NCBI RefSeq assembly: GCF_000472705.1
Contig: NZ_AXAE01000035.1
Coordinates: 1 to 60,673 of the forward strand
Origin: Mesorhizobium erdmanii USDA 3471
Lineage (GTDB): Bacteria > Pseudomonadota > Alphaproteobacteria > Rhizobiales > Rhizobiaceae
Length of the DNA stretch: 60,673 bases
Direction: 5' to 3'
Shown here one piece after another: positions 1 to 7,949 of the stretch. The translations under genes were made by a program, and so were the position numbers. Under the pieces are notes generated by a model that was given only the letters and a program-made list of their open reading frames with translations, was not told where the DNA came from and did no database searches. The stretch's first letter is position 1. Each line of letters begins with the position of its first letter.

Positions 1-13
1 TGACCTGAGACCC
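1..13 (+). repeat. IS3 left terminal inverted repeat
   Basis: TGACCTGAGACCC matches the right end in perfect inverted orientation. After this core both ends share a second block, CTCCAG, at about bases 21-27 from each tip, so the functional repeat is probably longer and imperfect. Confidence 0.93.
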
Positions 14-64
14 TGAATCTCCTCCAGTTTTTGGTAGAGTCCGTCTGATCGAGGAGACGGACGA

Positions 65-331
65 ATGAAGCGTTCACGGTTCACGGAACAACAGGTCATC
101 GCGATTTTGAAGGAGCAGGAGGCGGGGATGAAGACCGCCGATGTCTGCCGCAAGCACGGGATCTCGGAAGCGACGTTCTACAAATACAAGGCCAAGTTTG
201 GCGGCATGGACGTTTCCGATGCGCGCAAGCTGAAGGCGCTGGAGGAAGAGAATGCCAAACTGAAGAAGCTGCTGGCCGAGCAGATGCTGGACAACGCCAT
301 CCTCAAGGATGTCGCTGCAAAAAAATGGTGA
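65..331 (+). CDS. IS3 transposase OrfA
   Basis: This 88-residue protein is the DNA-binding half of the IS3 transposase. Residues 1-50 form the usual Tnp_1 helix-turn-helix that recognises the terminal repeats (start MKRSRFTEQQVIAILKE; later CRKHGISEATFYKYKAKFGG). Residues 55-80 are a leucine-zipper-like coiled coil (LKALEEENAKLKKLL) used for multimerisation. It ends in AAKKW just after a run of seven A residues, where a -1 slip would fuse it to OrfB. A GAGGAG-like ribosome site lies a few bases upstream. OrfA alone usually acts as an inhibitor of transposition. Confidence 0.93.
   Translation: MKRSRFTEQQVIAILKEQEAGMKTADVCRKHGISEATFYKYKAKFGGMDVSDARKLKALEEENAKLKKLLAEQMLDNAILKDVAAKKW
319..325 (+). 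promoter_or_regulatory. Programmed -1 frameshift site (A7)
   Basis: A run of seven A residues sits in the OrfA frame as A-AAA-AAA just before its stop at 329-331. OrfB is open in the -1 frame across this point. This is the standard slippery arrangement used by IS3 elements to make the OrfAB fusion transposase. Slippage itself is inferred from the family. Confidence 0.75.
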
Positions 332-1164
332 CGCCCGATGCCAAGCGAAGCGCTGTGGTCCACGCCTGCGATCAGCATGGGGTGAGCCAGCGTCGGGCGT
401 GCAAGGCTCTTTTCGTCGATCGCTCGAGCGTTCGCTACAAAAGCATCCGGCCCGATGATGCTGTCTTTCGAGCCGCGATGAAGACGGTTGCCGCGCAGCG
501 GCGGCGCTTCGGCTACCGGCGCATCCACATCATGCTTGAACGGCAAGGGATGGTGATGAACCAGAAGAAGCTACGGCGGCTTTACCGGGAGGAGAAGCTG
601 CAGGTTCGCAGGCGTGGCGGCCGCAAGCGGGCCCTGGGAACGAGAAGGCCGATGATCGTGCCGGGCCGGATGAACGAGCGCTGGTCGCTCGACTTTGTCA
701 GCGATGCCTTCACGGACAGCCGGCGGTTCCGGGTTCTGGCCGTCGTCGACGACTTCACGCGGGAATGCCTGGCGCTGGTCGCGGACACGTCGCTGTCAGG
801 CGCCCGCGTGGCCCGGGAACTGGACGCCATCATCGCCCATCGCGGCAAGCCCTGCACGATCGTCTCCGACAACGGCACCGAACTGACCTCGATGGCCATC
901 CTCAAATGGTGCCAGGAGAGCGGCGTCGAATGGCATTACATCGCGCCCGGCAAGCCGATGCAGAACGGCTTCGTGGAAAGCTTCAACGGCCGGTTCCGCG
1001 ACGAATGCCTGAACGAAACGCTGTTTTCCACCCTCGCGGAAGCACGGGCGGCGATCCAGCTCTGGAAGGAGGACTACAACCGGCACAGACCACACTCAGC
1101 ACTGGGCAACATCACGCCGAGCGAATTCGCCATGAAAATGGCACTGGAAAAACAGGCCGCATGA
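325..1164 (+). CDS. IS3 transposase OrfB (DDE integrase domain)
   Basis: This is the catalytic half of the transposase, 279 residues if counted from the ATG in the overlap, though it is most likely made as a fusion with OrfA through the A7 slip. An N-terminal HTH_21-like region (RRRFGYRRIHIMLERQG) is followed by an rve integrase core. The three catalytic acids are visible: Asp in RWSLDFVSDAF, Asp in TIVSDNGTEL, and Glu in NGFVESFNGRFRDECLNE. The C-terminus carries the usual YNRHRPHSALG motif. Nothing is truncated or frameshifted. Confidence 0.94.
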   Translation: MVTPDAKRSAVVHACDQHGVSQRRACKALFVDRSSVRYKSIRPDDAVFRAAMKTVAAQRRRFGYRRIHIMLERQGMVMNQKKLRRLYREEKLQVRRRGGRKRALGTRRPMIVPGRMNERWSLDFVSDAFTDSRRFRVLAVVDDFTRECLALVADTSLSGARVARELDAIIAHRGKPCTIVSDNGTELTSMAILKWCQESGVEWHYIAPGKPMQNGFVESFNGRFRDECLNETLFSTLAEARAAIQLWKEDYNRHRPHSALGNITPSEFAMKMALEKQAA

Positions 1165-1210
1165 GGCCAGAAATGAAACCCCGGACTCTCCACTGAGCTG
1201 GAGCAAAGAT

Positions 1211-1223
1211 GGGTCTCAGGTCA
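1211..1223 (-). repeat. IS3 right terminal inverted repeat
   Basis: GGGTCTCAGGTCA is the exact reverse complement of bases 1-13 and fixes the right boundary of the element. Host sequence starts at 1224. Confidence 0.93.
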
Positions 1224-1349
1224 TAACGCCAAAACGCAAATTACCGGACGCATCTAACCGCGACCATCCTCGAACCCGATATTTCACGACATGCGTCGAA
1301 ATCTCGAAACGCATTCACCTAATACGTGGAGGCGAAACCGATAGGGACC

Positions 1350-1544
1350 TTAACGAGCTTCCATAAGCTTGGCTTTGACCATCTCAGAATAAACCATGAA
1401 AACGATTAGGTCTCTTTCATCCCCATTGTTACACAACCGAAGAGCGGCAGTCCCCGCCTCGATCATCGCTGGGGTGATTTCAATTTCGGGCGCGCCAGAC
1501 GATCCCAAATCAGAATCGACGGTTTTGTAAGTATCATCTGACAT
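1350..1544 (-). CDS. Small acidic hypothetical protein
   Basis: A 64-residue protein, acidic in its N-terminal half. The stretch EIEITPAMIEAGTAAL, followed by a short helical C-terminus, resembles small uncharacterised proteins common in rhizobia, where 'ITPEMIEAG' is a recurring motif. No catalytic motif, signal peptide or membrane segment is visible. The ribosome site upstream of the ATG is weak. It lies between the IS element and the MscS gene with no obvious operon partner. Its function is unknown; the call rests on amino-acid composition and family resemblance. Confidence 0.5.
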   Translation of the reverse strand: MSDDTYKTVDSDLGSSGAPEIEITPAMIEAGTAALRLCNNGDERDLIVFMVYSEMVKAKLMEAR

Positions 1545-2121
1545 CTGCTAACTCAAGTGCATAATTGCCGAAAATCAACACGCAGTTGTTGCGGCCGCGT
1601 TGCGGCGCGAGGTGAAGTTCGTACGACTTTAAACCATCCAGAGTATCGCGGCGGGCCGCGACCATCCGAAAAACCGGCAGCAGGCCACCCACCGCTTATG
1701 CCGCGTAAGCTTGGTTTGAACCGAACGGACAGCGCGCAATGTAGCAATCCACATCAACTTGGCGCTTGCCGGTGTCGGGCGTTTCCTAACGGTCGCTAAC
1801 TGCCTACGCAGTCCCTTCTATGTCAGCAAGGCAGCGCTTGACGATTCCGGCTGATAAAGCGTGCCTTCTAGCTTGGGCCACACGGAGGCCGACCTGGTCG
1901 GGTCGTATCTTGTCAGGACGATGATTCATGAGTGATGAGCCCGTGGTCGAGGCACCCGCCTGCGCTCCTGTTGCAATCGGCGCCCTCGCGACGGTCGCGA
2001 CATGGCGGCCGGCCCGCGCCGTGGGTGACCGTGACATCAACAGCTTCGGCCTCAAGCTCGACGCAACAGCGTCGCAACAGGGCCGGCAACCTTGCATGAG
2101 CATCTGGCTGACGGCCGATCG
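1545..2121. other. 577-bp stretch without a convincing gene
   Basis: Short open frames exist on both strands here, including one of 148 codons on the minus strand, but none shows a recognisable domain or a good start site. It presumably contains the promoter of the downstream MscS gene. No clear hairpin or repeat was seen. Confidence 0.5.
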
Positions 2122-3630
2122 ATGAACCAGACCCAATTGGGCGACATCCTCTACGACCCTATCGTCCAAGCCGGGTTGCTTTCGCTGGTCGGGGCCTTGC
2201 TTGCCCACGTCGTCCTCAGTCGCCATCCCGCCCTGCGCCTGATCGGGCACCTTGCGCTTTTTGTGGCGCTGACCCTTCTGCTTTTATACCATGGCATCGT
2301 ACCTTATGAACGAGGACCGTCCGAAGCCCAGCTAATCCAGCGCCTCTTCATAGGCTTGGCCAAGATCGTCTGGTGGACGAATGCCGCTTTGTCGCTGGTC
2401 GGTTCAGTGCGAGTGTTTCTGGTGTTCGAGCGGCAGCCGCGCGAAGGCCGCCTGATCCAGGATCTCGCAATAGGCGTTATTTATGTCGGCGTTGCGCTTT
2501 CCGTCGTTGCCTATGTCTTCGATTTTCCTGTCGGCACGCTGATAGCAACCTCCGGCGTTTTTGCCATCGTCTTCGGCCTTGCGCTCCAGAGCACTTTGAA
2601 CGACGTCTTCTCCGGCATAGCCCTCAACATAGGTCGGCCCTATGCGGTAGGTGACTGGATCGTCCTTGATGGTGGCATCGAAGGCCGGGTTTTGGAAACG
2701 AACTGGCGTGCAACTCATCTGCTCAACGGGACCGACGATCTGGTGGTCCTGCCTAATAGCAATCTGGCAAAGGCCACTGTGATCAATCAAAGCAGTCCCG
2801 ATCCCGTCCACGGCGTCAAGATCAACGTTCGTCTGCTGCCAACAACCTCGCCGGCAGCGGTCGTCGATGTCATGCGCAATGTACTTATGAGTGCTGTCTC
2901 GATCCTGACAAAGCCCGCCCCCGGCGTCACGGTCATATCATTGGATGCACTCTCGATCGAAGTGGAGATTTCATTCAGGGTTGCTAGCTTTGCTGCGGCC
3001 GGACCCGCTCAAAACGAGATTTTCGACCTGATCTATCGGCACGTCCTGGCATCCGGTCTTGTTTTATCCCACTCGCCAGCGGGCGAAGCGGGATATGCTT
3101 CGCCGCCGCTCGAAGTCACCGCATCGGCACTTCAGCCAACCTCGCTTCGACTTCTCAACGCCCTGCCCTTGTTTACCTCACTGACCGACGATGAACGCAA
3201 AGCGCTTGCATCGACTATGACAAGACGGACCTACCGCAAGGGTGAAGTCGTGGCCAAACAGGACGAGGTTCTCGGTTCCCTGATGATAGTCCGCACTGGC
3301 GTCCTTGGGTTGAGCCGACATGAATCCGAGCGTGAGATTGAAATTGCACGCCTGGCTCCAGGAGACTGTTTCGGCGAGGAAGGGCTTTTGACCGGGACGG
3401 GGGAGATCGGGACAATCCGGGCGCTTACCTTTGTGGTTGTCTATGAAATCGAGAAAACCCACCTTGCACCGCTTATGCGGGACCGGCCCCGCCTTGCCGA
3501 CGAACTGGGCGAAATTCTGGCCCGTCACGCCAGATCCGAGAGGCATTTGCAAGCGACTGGCGACGGACACGAAGGTGACAATACGGTTGCGAGACTGACG
3601 TTGCATATTCGCCAGCTTTTCCACCTATAG
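2122..3630 (+). CDS. MscS-family channel with C-terminal cyclic-nucleotide-binding domain
   Basis: A 502-residue inner-membrane protein. Residues 1-170 contain several hydrophobic spans. The pore-lining helix and MscS beta domain follow (FGLALQSTLNDVFSGIALNI, then GDWIVLDGGIEGRVLETNWR and VVLPNSNLAKATVINQS). Residues about 345-470 form a CNB/Crp-like domain starting LFTSLTDDERKALA. In its phosphate-binding cassette (FGEEGLLTGTGEIGTIRAL) the glycine and glutamate are present. The Arg that normally contacts the cyclic phosphate (as in PRSAT of MloK1) appears to be replaced by Glu-Ile, so cAMP binding is doubtful. ATG 2122 is preferred over the in-frame ATG ten codons upstream. The likely role is osmotic gating tuned by a ligand. 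Confidence 0.88.
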   Translation: MNQTQLGDILYDPIVQAGLLSLVGALLAHVVLSRHPALRLIGHLALFVALTLLLLYHGIVPYERGPSEAQLIQRLFIGLAKIVWWTNAALSLVGSVRVFLVFERQPREGRLIQDLAIGVIYVGVALSVVAYVFDFPVGTLIATSGVFAIVFGLALQSTLNDVFSGIALNIGRPYAVGDWIVLDGGIEGRVLETNWRATHLLNGTDDLVVLPNSNLAKATVINQSSPDPVHGVKINVRLLPTTSPAAVVDVMRNVLMSAVSILTKPAPGVTVISLDALSIEVEISFRVASFAAAGPAQNEIFDLIYRHVLASGLVLSHSPAGEAGYASPPLEVTASALQPTSLRLLNALPLFTSLTDDERKALASTMTRRTYRKGEVVAKQDEVLGSLMIVRTGVLGLSRHESEREIEIARLAPGDCFGEEGLLTGTGEIGTIRALTFVVVYEIEKTHLAPLMRDRPRLADELGEILARHARSERHLQATGDGHEGDNTVARLTLHIRQLFHL

Positions 3631-3914
3631 GAAGCCTTGCAACCGACACGTTCCCCTTGAAGTGGACGCGGCAGCGCTGCACTGTGGCCGAGAGAAGCGC
3701 TGTGACGGCCGCCTCAAAACCTTGGTTTGCATCGGAAAACGTCCAGCTTCACACCGCACAGGCGGTGAGGTTGCGGAGGAACTCCTTCCATATCGGCTCT
3801 GCCGCCCAGGCTCTGCTCTCCGACGTTCCGGCGCCGCTCCCTTCGCCTCCGATGAAAATCAAACGTCGACGCGTATCGGCACTCCAGAAATGATCGCCAG
3901 CGGGACCACCCGCA

Positions 3915-5057
3915 TCACTCGGCGCCAACAACTTTAATGGGCAACGACCTTAGAGAATTTGAGATATCGGGACCACGCCCCTCCACCTGCTGCCCTTCGA
4001 TAAGCCTCTGTCCGATCAGTCGAACGACCTCCGGGCTGGCGGCGAACTTCCCGTGGTTTAGTGGGTCGTCAGATTTGACTTTTGTGAGGTCGATAACCTC
4101 AATGTTGAAACGGCTCAGCTGCGAAGCGTACCGAGGTAAGTCAGGGTCCGCTGCACCGAGCCGGTCGACTCCACCGGCCAGTCGCTGCGAAAATGCAAGC
4201 GCGGCATCGTCCTTCGAGACAAAGATGGTCGTTCTCGGCAGTTTCGGACCAAGCTGCAGGAGTTGGGCCCTGTAGACGTCAACGTCCAAATCCGGCGCGG
4301 CCATGATAACGTTGCCAATCTTTGCCGGGACGGAGCCGTGCCTGATGGCCAACTGGCGAAGTGCCTCCATCATAATCCAATTGCCGAGAGAATGAGCCAT
4401 GATCACGATGTCATCGACATTTGGATCCTGGGCTGCCCGCTCAAGCAAGAAAGCCAGGGAGTCACGCGAATAGGTTGCGCTAGCATTATCGTAGATATAG
4501 CTCAATGCATGGCCGCGTGAGGGCCAGCTGAACAGGACGGGGGCTGCATTCGCGCCGGAATCGTGCACGATTTGCGCCAACCGGTACACGCCTTCATCGA
4601 AGTTGGTGTTAAAGCCGTGAACGAAGACCAGCAGGCGCCGCTTTTTCCCCGCTGCTTTGCGAAACCATAAGTCGAGAGCCTGCGGCTCTATATTCGTGGC
4701 GCTGAGCGTCACGAAATCGCGTTGAGGGTCAGGCTTTTTTGGGTCGCGGGGCCACTGCACTTCTCCAGCCCTGCGATGGCTGTCGGAAGGGATCGACACG
4801 ACGAGGCGGCAAATGCTTTGCTCCTTTCCACGTTCACCGGAAAAGGCGCATGTCCGCTCGCCAGTTGGCGCGCGCATGGTCACGGCGAGCATGTCAACGG
4901 TTGTCGTCTCCGGCGCCTGCGCCGACAGGGGGGTTACGTCAAAATGGTGATGTCCACTCGCGCAGCCGGCGAGCGCCACACCGGCGATGGCCGGCATGAG
5001 CAACATCCGGATGCTGTCGACAACGTGCCGAACCCCCGCCAGACAGGGCGTCGTCAT
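3915..5057 (-). CDS. Lipoprotein alpha/beta hydrolase (DUF900-like)
   Basis: A 380-residue predicted envelope esterase/lipase-like protein. The N-terminus has a hydrophobic stretch ending in a lipobox (GVALAGC), so it is probably acylated. The alpha/beta hydrolase core shows LLVFVHGFN (oxyanion region), FSWPS, the nucleophile elbow MAHSLGN and the later MAAPDLD, as in the DUF900 group. The ATG at 5057 overlaps the stop of the upstream ABC-2 permease in an ATGA junction, indicating translational coupling. The frame is open further upstream, but those codons lie inside the permease gene. The substrate is unknown. Confidence 0.85.
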   Translation of the reverse strand: MTTPCLAGVRHVVDSIRMLLMPAIAGVALAGCASGHHHFDVTPLSAQAPETTTVDMLAVTMRAPTGERTCAFSGERGKEQSICRLVVSIPSDSHRRAGEVQWPRDPKKPDPQRDFVTLSATNIEPQALDLWFRKAAGKKRRLLVFVHGFNTNFDEGVYRLAQIVHDSGANAAPVLFSWPSRGHALSYIYDNASATYSRDSLAFLLERAAQDPNVDDIVIMAHSLGNWIMMEALRQLAIRHGSVPAKIGNVIMAAPDLDVDVYRAQLLQLGPKLPRTTIFVSKDDAALAFSQRLAGGVDRLGAADPDLPRYASQLSRFNIEVIDLTKVKSDDPLNHGKFAASPEVVRLIGQRLIEGQQVEGRGPDISNSLRSLPIKVVGAE

Positions 5058-6205
5058 GCGCGGCTGAGGGCGGTATTCGGTGCACCGTGCCGCCGCCGGG
5101 CCAAAGCCACGGCAAGCGCGGTGTATGCGCCGGCCTGGAGCCACAATCCAAGATACTGCCGCTGAACCTCGGCGAGAGTCGCGCCCATTTGGGCGATGCG
5201 CGTCATGCCATCGATCGCGAAGCTCGTCGGAACGAGTAGCGAAAGCAGCCGGACGGGCTCCGGTACGACTTCCAGCGGCCAGGAAAAGCCGGTCATGAAC
5301 ATGAAGGGAAGGCCTACCCCACCCAAGATGAGCTGCACCGCCGCCGGCGACTTGACGACGAACGATACGCAAATACCGAGCGCGGCGGTTGCCAGGATAA
5401 ATGGCAGTGACAGGCCGGCGATCGCAGAAAGTGTACCGAGGCGCGGAATGCCGTAGAGATAGGGCAACGCAACCAGATAGAGCGAAAAGCTGAGGGTCTC
5501 GATCACAAGGTAGGCGAACAGCCGTCCTAACACGAACGAGGCCGCTCCGTGTTCGGCGCCATGACGGTGGCCCGGCAGCGTTCCAAGCAGCCCGACACCG
5601 ATCAGCAGCGTCTGTTGAAGGATCAGCACGAAGGCAGCAGGCAACAGATAGGTGGCGTAGCCGCCCTCGGGATTGAACAGAGGGATGGCGGTAAGCGGCA
5701 TTGGGTTCGTTGCAGCCGCTGCAACGGTGGGATCCGCGCCGGCGGCAACCAGCCGCGATGCTTCGACCTGCGCGCCAAGTGACTTGGCGACCGCCGCGAC
5801 GCCATTGGCGATCCGCGAATACATTAGGAAATGGCTCGCATCCGCATACAGTGCGACAGGCGAGGGTCGCCCATGCAGCAGGTCACGCTCGAAATGCTGC
5901 GGGATAACGATAATGCCTGACGCTTCGCGCGCGAAGATTGCCCGCTCGGCGCTGACGATGTCGGGTGCACTGTCGGATAGGGCAACAAACTCCGCGGCGT
6001 CCACGCGGCGGGCCAGTTCACGACTGCTGGACGTCTGGTCGAGGTCGACCAGCACGATTGGAACGTCGCGCAGCGCTTCATTGAGATAGGGCTGCGGATA
6101 GAAGACCGAGTAAAGCAGGATCGCCATGACCATTGTAGCAAACACCGGCGGCATGCCAAGGATGCGTCGCAGCTCGCCGTAAGCTATCACGATGATGCCT
6201 CTCAT
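5054..6205 (-). CDS. ABC-2 type transporter permease (YhhJ/YbhR-like)
   Basis: A 383-residue membrane subunit of an ABC-2 exporter. There is one N-terminal membrane span (MVMAILLYSVFY), a large extracytoplasmic loop of about 130 residues, then five or six hydrophobic spans ending with a short basic tail. The GFSWPLEVVPEPVRLLSLLVPTSFAIDG region near the C-terminus is characteristic. Such proteins normally work with a second permease, an ATPase and an HlyD-type adaptor. None is intact nearby; only the tail of the upstream permease remains. The gene's start overlaps that remnant's stop (ATGA), showing that it once sat inside a longer operon. It may be non-functional alone. Confidence 0.88.
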   Translation of the reverse strand: MRGIIVIAYGELRRILGMPPVFATMVMAILLYSVFYPQPYLNEALRDVPIVLVDLDQTSSSRELARRVDAAEFVALSDSAPDIVSAERAIFAREASGIIVIPQHFERDLLHGRPSPVALYADASHFLMYSRIANGVAAVAKSLGAQVEASRLVAAGADPTVAAAATNPMPLTAIPLFNPEGGYATYLLPAAFVLILQQTLLIGVGLLGTLPGHRHGAEHGAASFVLGRLFAYLVIETLSFSLYLVALPYLYGIPRLGTLSAIAGLSLPFILATAALGICVSFVVKSPAAVQLILGGVGLPFMFMTGFSWPLEVVPEPVRLLSLLVPTSFAIDGMTRIAQMGATLAEVQRQYLGLWLQAGAYTALAVALARRRHGAPNTALSRA

Positions 6206-6330
6206 GTCGCGAGGGCCTTGGAGCCGGGCGATGGTGGAAGACGCCGGCCGGAAGCCGAATTCAGCCTAAGCCATTCCAGCCGCGATCCGAGCAGCAACGC
6301 CAGGACGATGAGGATGATGGTGCATGAAGC
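6202..6330 (-). pseudogene. C-terminal remnant of a second ABC-2 permease
   Basis: The last 42 codons of a vanished gene can be read in frame up to a TGA that overlaps the ATG of the downstream permease. The peptide is a hydrophobic helix followed by a basic tail (TIILIVLALLLGSRLEWLR), typical of ABC-2 permease C-termini. Immediately upstream an in-frame stop ends the similarity. Homology is recognised by pattern only. Confidence 0.55.
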
Positions 6331-7004
6331 TCAAGCCGGCCGACTGGCAACCCCTGCCAGAGGTCTACAGGCTGGGGCGAGCTCGATATTCTCCGGAAGC
6401 GGGTACAAAATAGCTGCATCGAGGCCACAGCAAGCCCCAGGAGACGCTCTGGCCTCACTAGGTGCGGGCACGTATGAGTGGACCTCGGCCTGCGCAATGA
6501 ACATCACAGCATTTCGCAGGCCGGGCCATGCACCGGACCAGTCCAGGGAAGGGGTGACCGGCCCTAAGGATTATGTGCCTTAAAGCCTGCCCCTTCAAGA
6601 TAATTTACGGATTCAGACCAGGATGTCGGCATGTAGGTGTCAGTGGACATCTGCGCGCCCAATCGTTTCCGGCGCTGCACTTTTCCCTTCAGTGCGATGT
6701 TTCTTGTTCTGTTTGCCGAAAGCTGGCGCGCATTTTTGCTGCATAAGCGGAACCTGATATTCCGAAGCATTCAAATGTGTCAGCGGCCCGCCAGCTGAGG
6801 TCCGCAATCTGCAACCGAACCGCATTCCCCGCGTGGTGCGGGCCATGTCACGTGGGTTTTGCACCAAGCACAACGTGTTCGCGGCGGGCCCGCGACCTTG
6901 TCGCCAACTTAATGATGTCCTCCGCGATGGGAAGAGCCTGGCGCGTCTGGCGCCTTCCTCAAGCCTGCGCTAATGTTGCAATCTTGTAGGCTTGGGGGAG
7001 TGGG
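6331..7004. other. 674-bp decayed region, no gene seen
   Basis: No frame on either strand shows coding character or a family motif. It lies between the permease remnant and other gene fragments, so it is probably decayed sequence or scar from a deletion. Confidence 0.5.
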
Positions 7005-7211
7005 GTGCCGAAGCATCAGGGCGAAGGCGACTATCGGGGAGGATCAACGGTCCTCTCGAATTCTGACAATGGTTTCGGTCCGCTTGCACCCGCCCCGAGG
7101 CTCACAAGCGTCGACGAAGTGTTGAAGCTGGGTTTTCGGTTCCCTGCATCTGAAGGAAAAAAGCCGAAGCGCAAACGGAAGCGTCGCGGACGTCGGCTAT
7201 TATATTCCTGA
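7005..7211 (+). CDS. Possible small basic protein
   Basis: A 68-codon frame starts with GTG eight bases after a good purine-rich site (GGGGGAG). The product has an ordinary first half (RLTSVDEVLKLGFRF) and a strikingly basic tail (KKPKRKRKRRGRR). No family is recognised. It sits in a decayed region beside an IS110 remnant, so it may be chance or a fragment. The ribosome site is the main argument for translation. Confidence 0.28.
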   Translation: MPKHQGEGDYRGGSTVLSNSDNGFGPLAPAPRLTSVDEVLKLGFRFPASEGKKPKRKRKRRGRRLLYS

Positions 7212-7222
7212 CCACCGATGCC

Positions 7223-7426
7223 GTTGCGCATCAGGCACCGCGCCCAACGATCTTCAAGACGAGCTCGTGAGGAGCGCGCCGACTGCATGGCGTGTATTAG
7301 TTCGACCGGCAGCGGATCGTCCCCCGCCGCCCGGCGTACCGCCTGCTCGAAAGCTCCGCGTCCGACCTTGCCCAGGCGAAGGCCGAATGACCTCAGCGAG
7401 CGGCGGATGCCGTACTGCGGGTCACG
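7223..7426 (-). pseudogene. IS110-family transposase remnant
   Basis: About 68 codons on the minus strand match the central part of IS110-type transposases. The pattern IRRSLRSFGLRLGKVGRG, followed by a Phe-Glu helix, then a helix with LIHAMQSARSSRARLEDR, is the linker between the DEDD catalytic domain and the C-terminal Tnp_20 domain. Neither the DEDD residues nor the catalytic serine region is present. This is an internal fragment with no ends recognisable. Confidence 0.6.
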
Positions 7427-7510
7427 GAAATTGGTCAGATTGCGCGGCATTGCGCGATCTTGTGCATGTGGATCCTGTGGCGGAGTCGCCGGTTCGGGCG
7501 GCTGTATCGC

Positions 7511-7600
7511 CGTCGTTTGCGAAAGTTCGCTCTTAAACTGCGTGTTCGCTGAAGATGAGGAGATGGACCCTCGAGGAGAATCGCGAGCTAGCCGCAATCC
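7511..7600 (+). pseudogene. Relic of a cyclase gene 5' end and leader
   Basis: This 90-bp segment closely matches 17924-18021, which contains the leader, ribosome site and first ten codons of the intact TPR-cyclase gene. Shared blocks include CGTCGTTTGCGAAA, GATGAGGAGA and GAATCGC.AGCTAGCCGCAATCC. Past the tenth codon the similarity stops abruptly. The TTG start has changed to CTC and a few bases are missing, so it is a dead fragment of a duplicated cyclase gene. Confidence 0.8.
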
Positions 7601-7949
7601 ACGAAGATGGCGCATTTTACTAATCAAACGGCACTTGCCGCGGCTGCGACGAAATCGACCGCATCGCAGCACGTGATCAAGGCCACTCAACCTGAGTTTC
7701 AATATGTGGGCCACAAAGTATTTGATAAATCCGTTCGCTCGCGTTCGGCATTTCTCGGCACATAGAGTGTGACGCCAACGCCACGTCGGACTTCAGGCAT
7801 ACTGCCGGCCGAATATGTCAAAGTACCGTCAGGGACAGTGAGGTTCGTGACGGCACTTTCTTCGTCTCAATCGGGCGAACATAAGAGTATCCCCCGTCAC
7901 GACCGAAGTGAGAAAAGCGGCGTTGTGACCGGCAGGTGTCATAGGCTTC

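Larger units (their letters stand above)
1..1223 (+). mobile_element. IS3-family insertion sequence, complete
   Basis: A complete element of 1223 bp. Its first 13 bases are repeated exactly, in reverse complement, at its last 13 bases. Inside are two overlapping transposase frames in the order and phase typical of the IS3 family: a small helix-turn-helix/leucine-zipper orfA, then a DDE-integrase orfB in the -1 frame. Both frames are open, so the copy looks potentially active. The left flank lies outside the window, so a target-site duplication cannot be checked. The orfA style resembles the IS407 or related IS3 subgroups, but the subgroup is uncertain. Confidence 0.95.

Noticed and set aside
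1804..2250. Open frame of 148 codons on the minus strand
   Set aside because: Overlaps the start of the MscS gene and has no motif or clear ribosome site.
3631..3914. Short plus-strand frames between convergent genes
   Set aside because: They lie between the stops of the MscS-CNB gene and the lipoprotein hydrolase, without a ribosome site or motif. No hairpin terminator was clear either.
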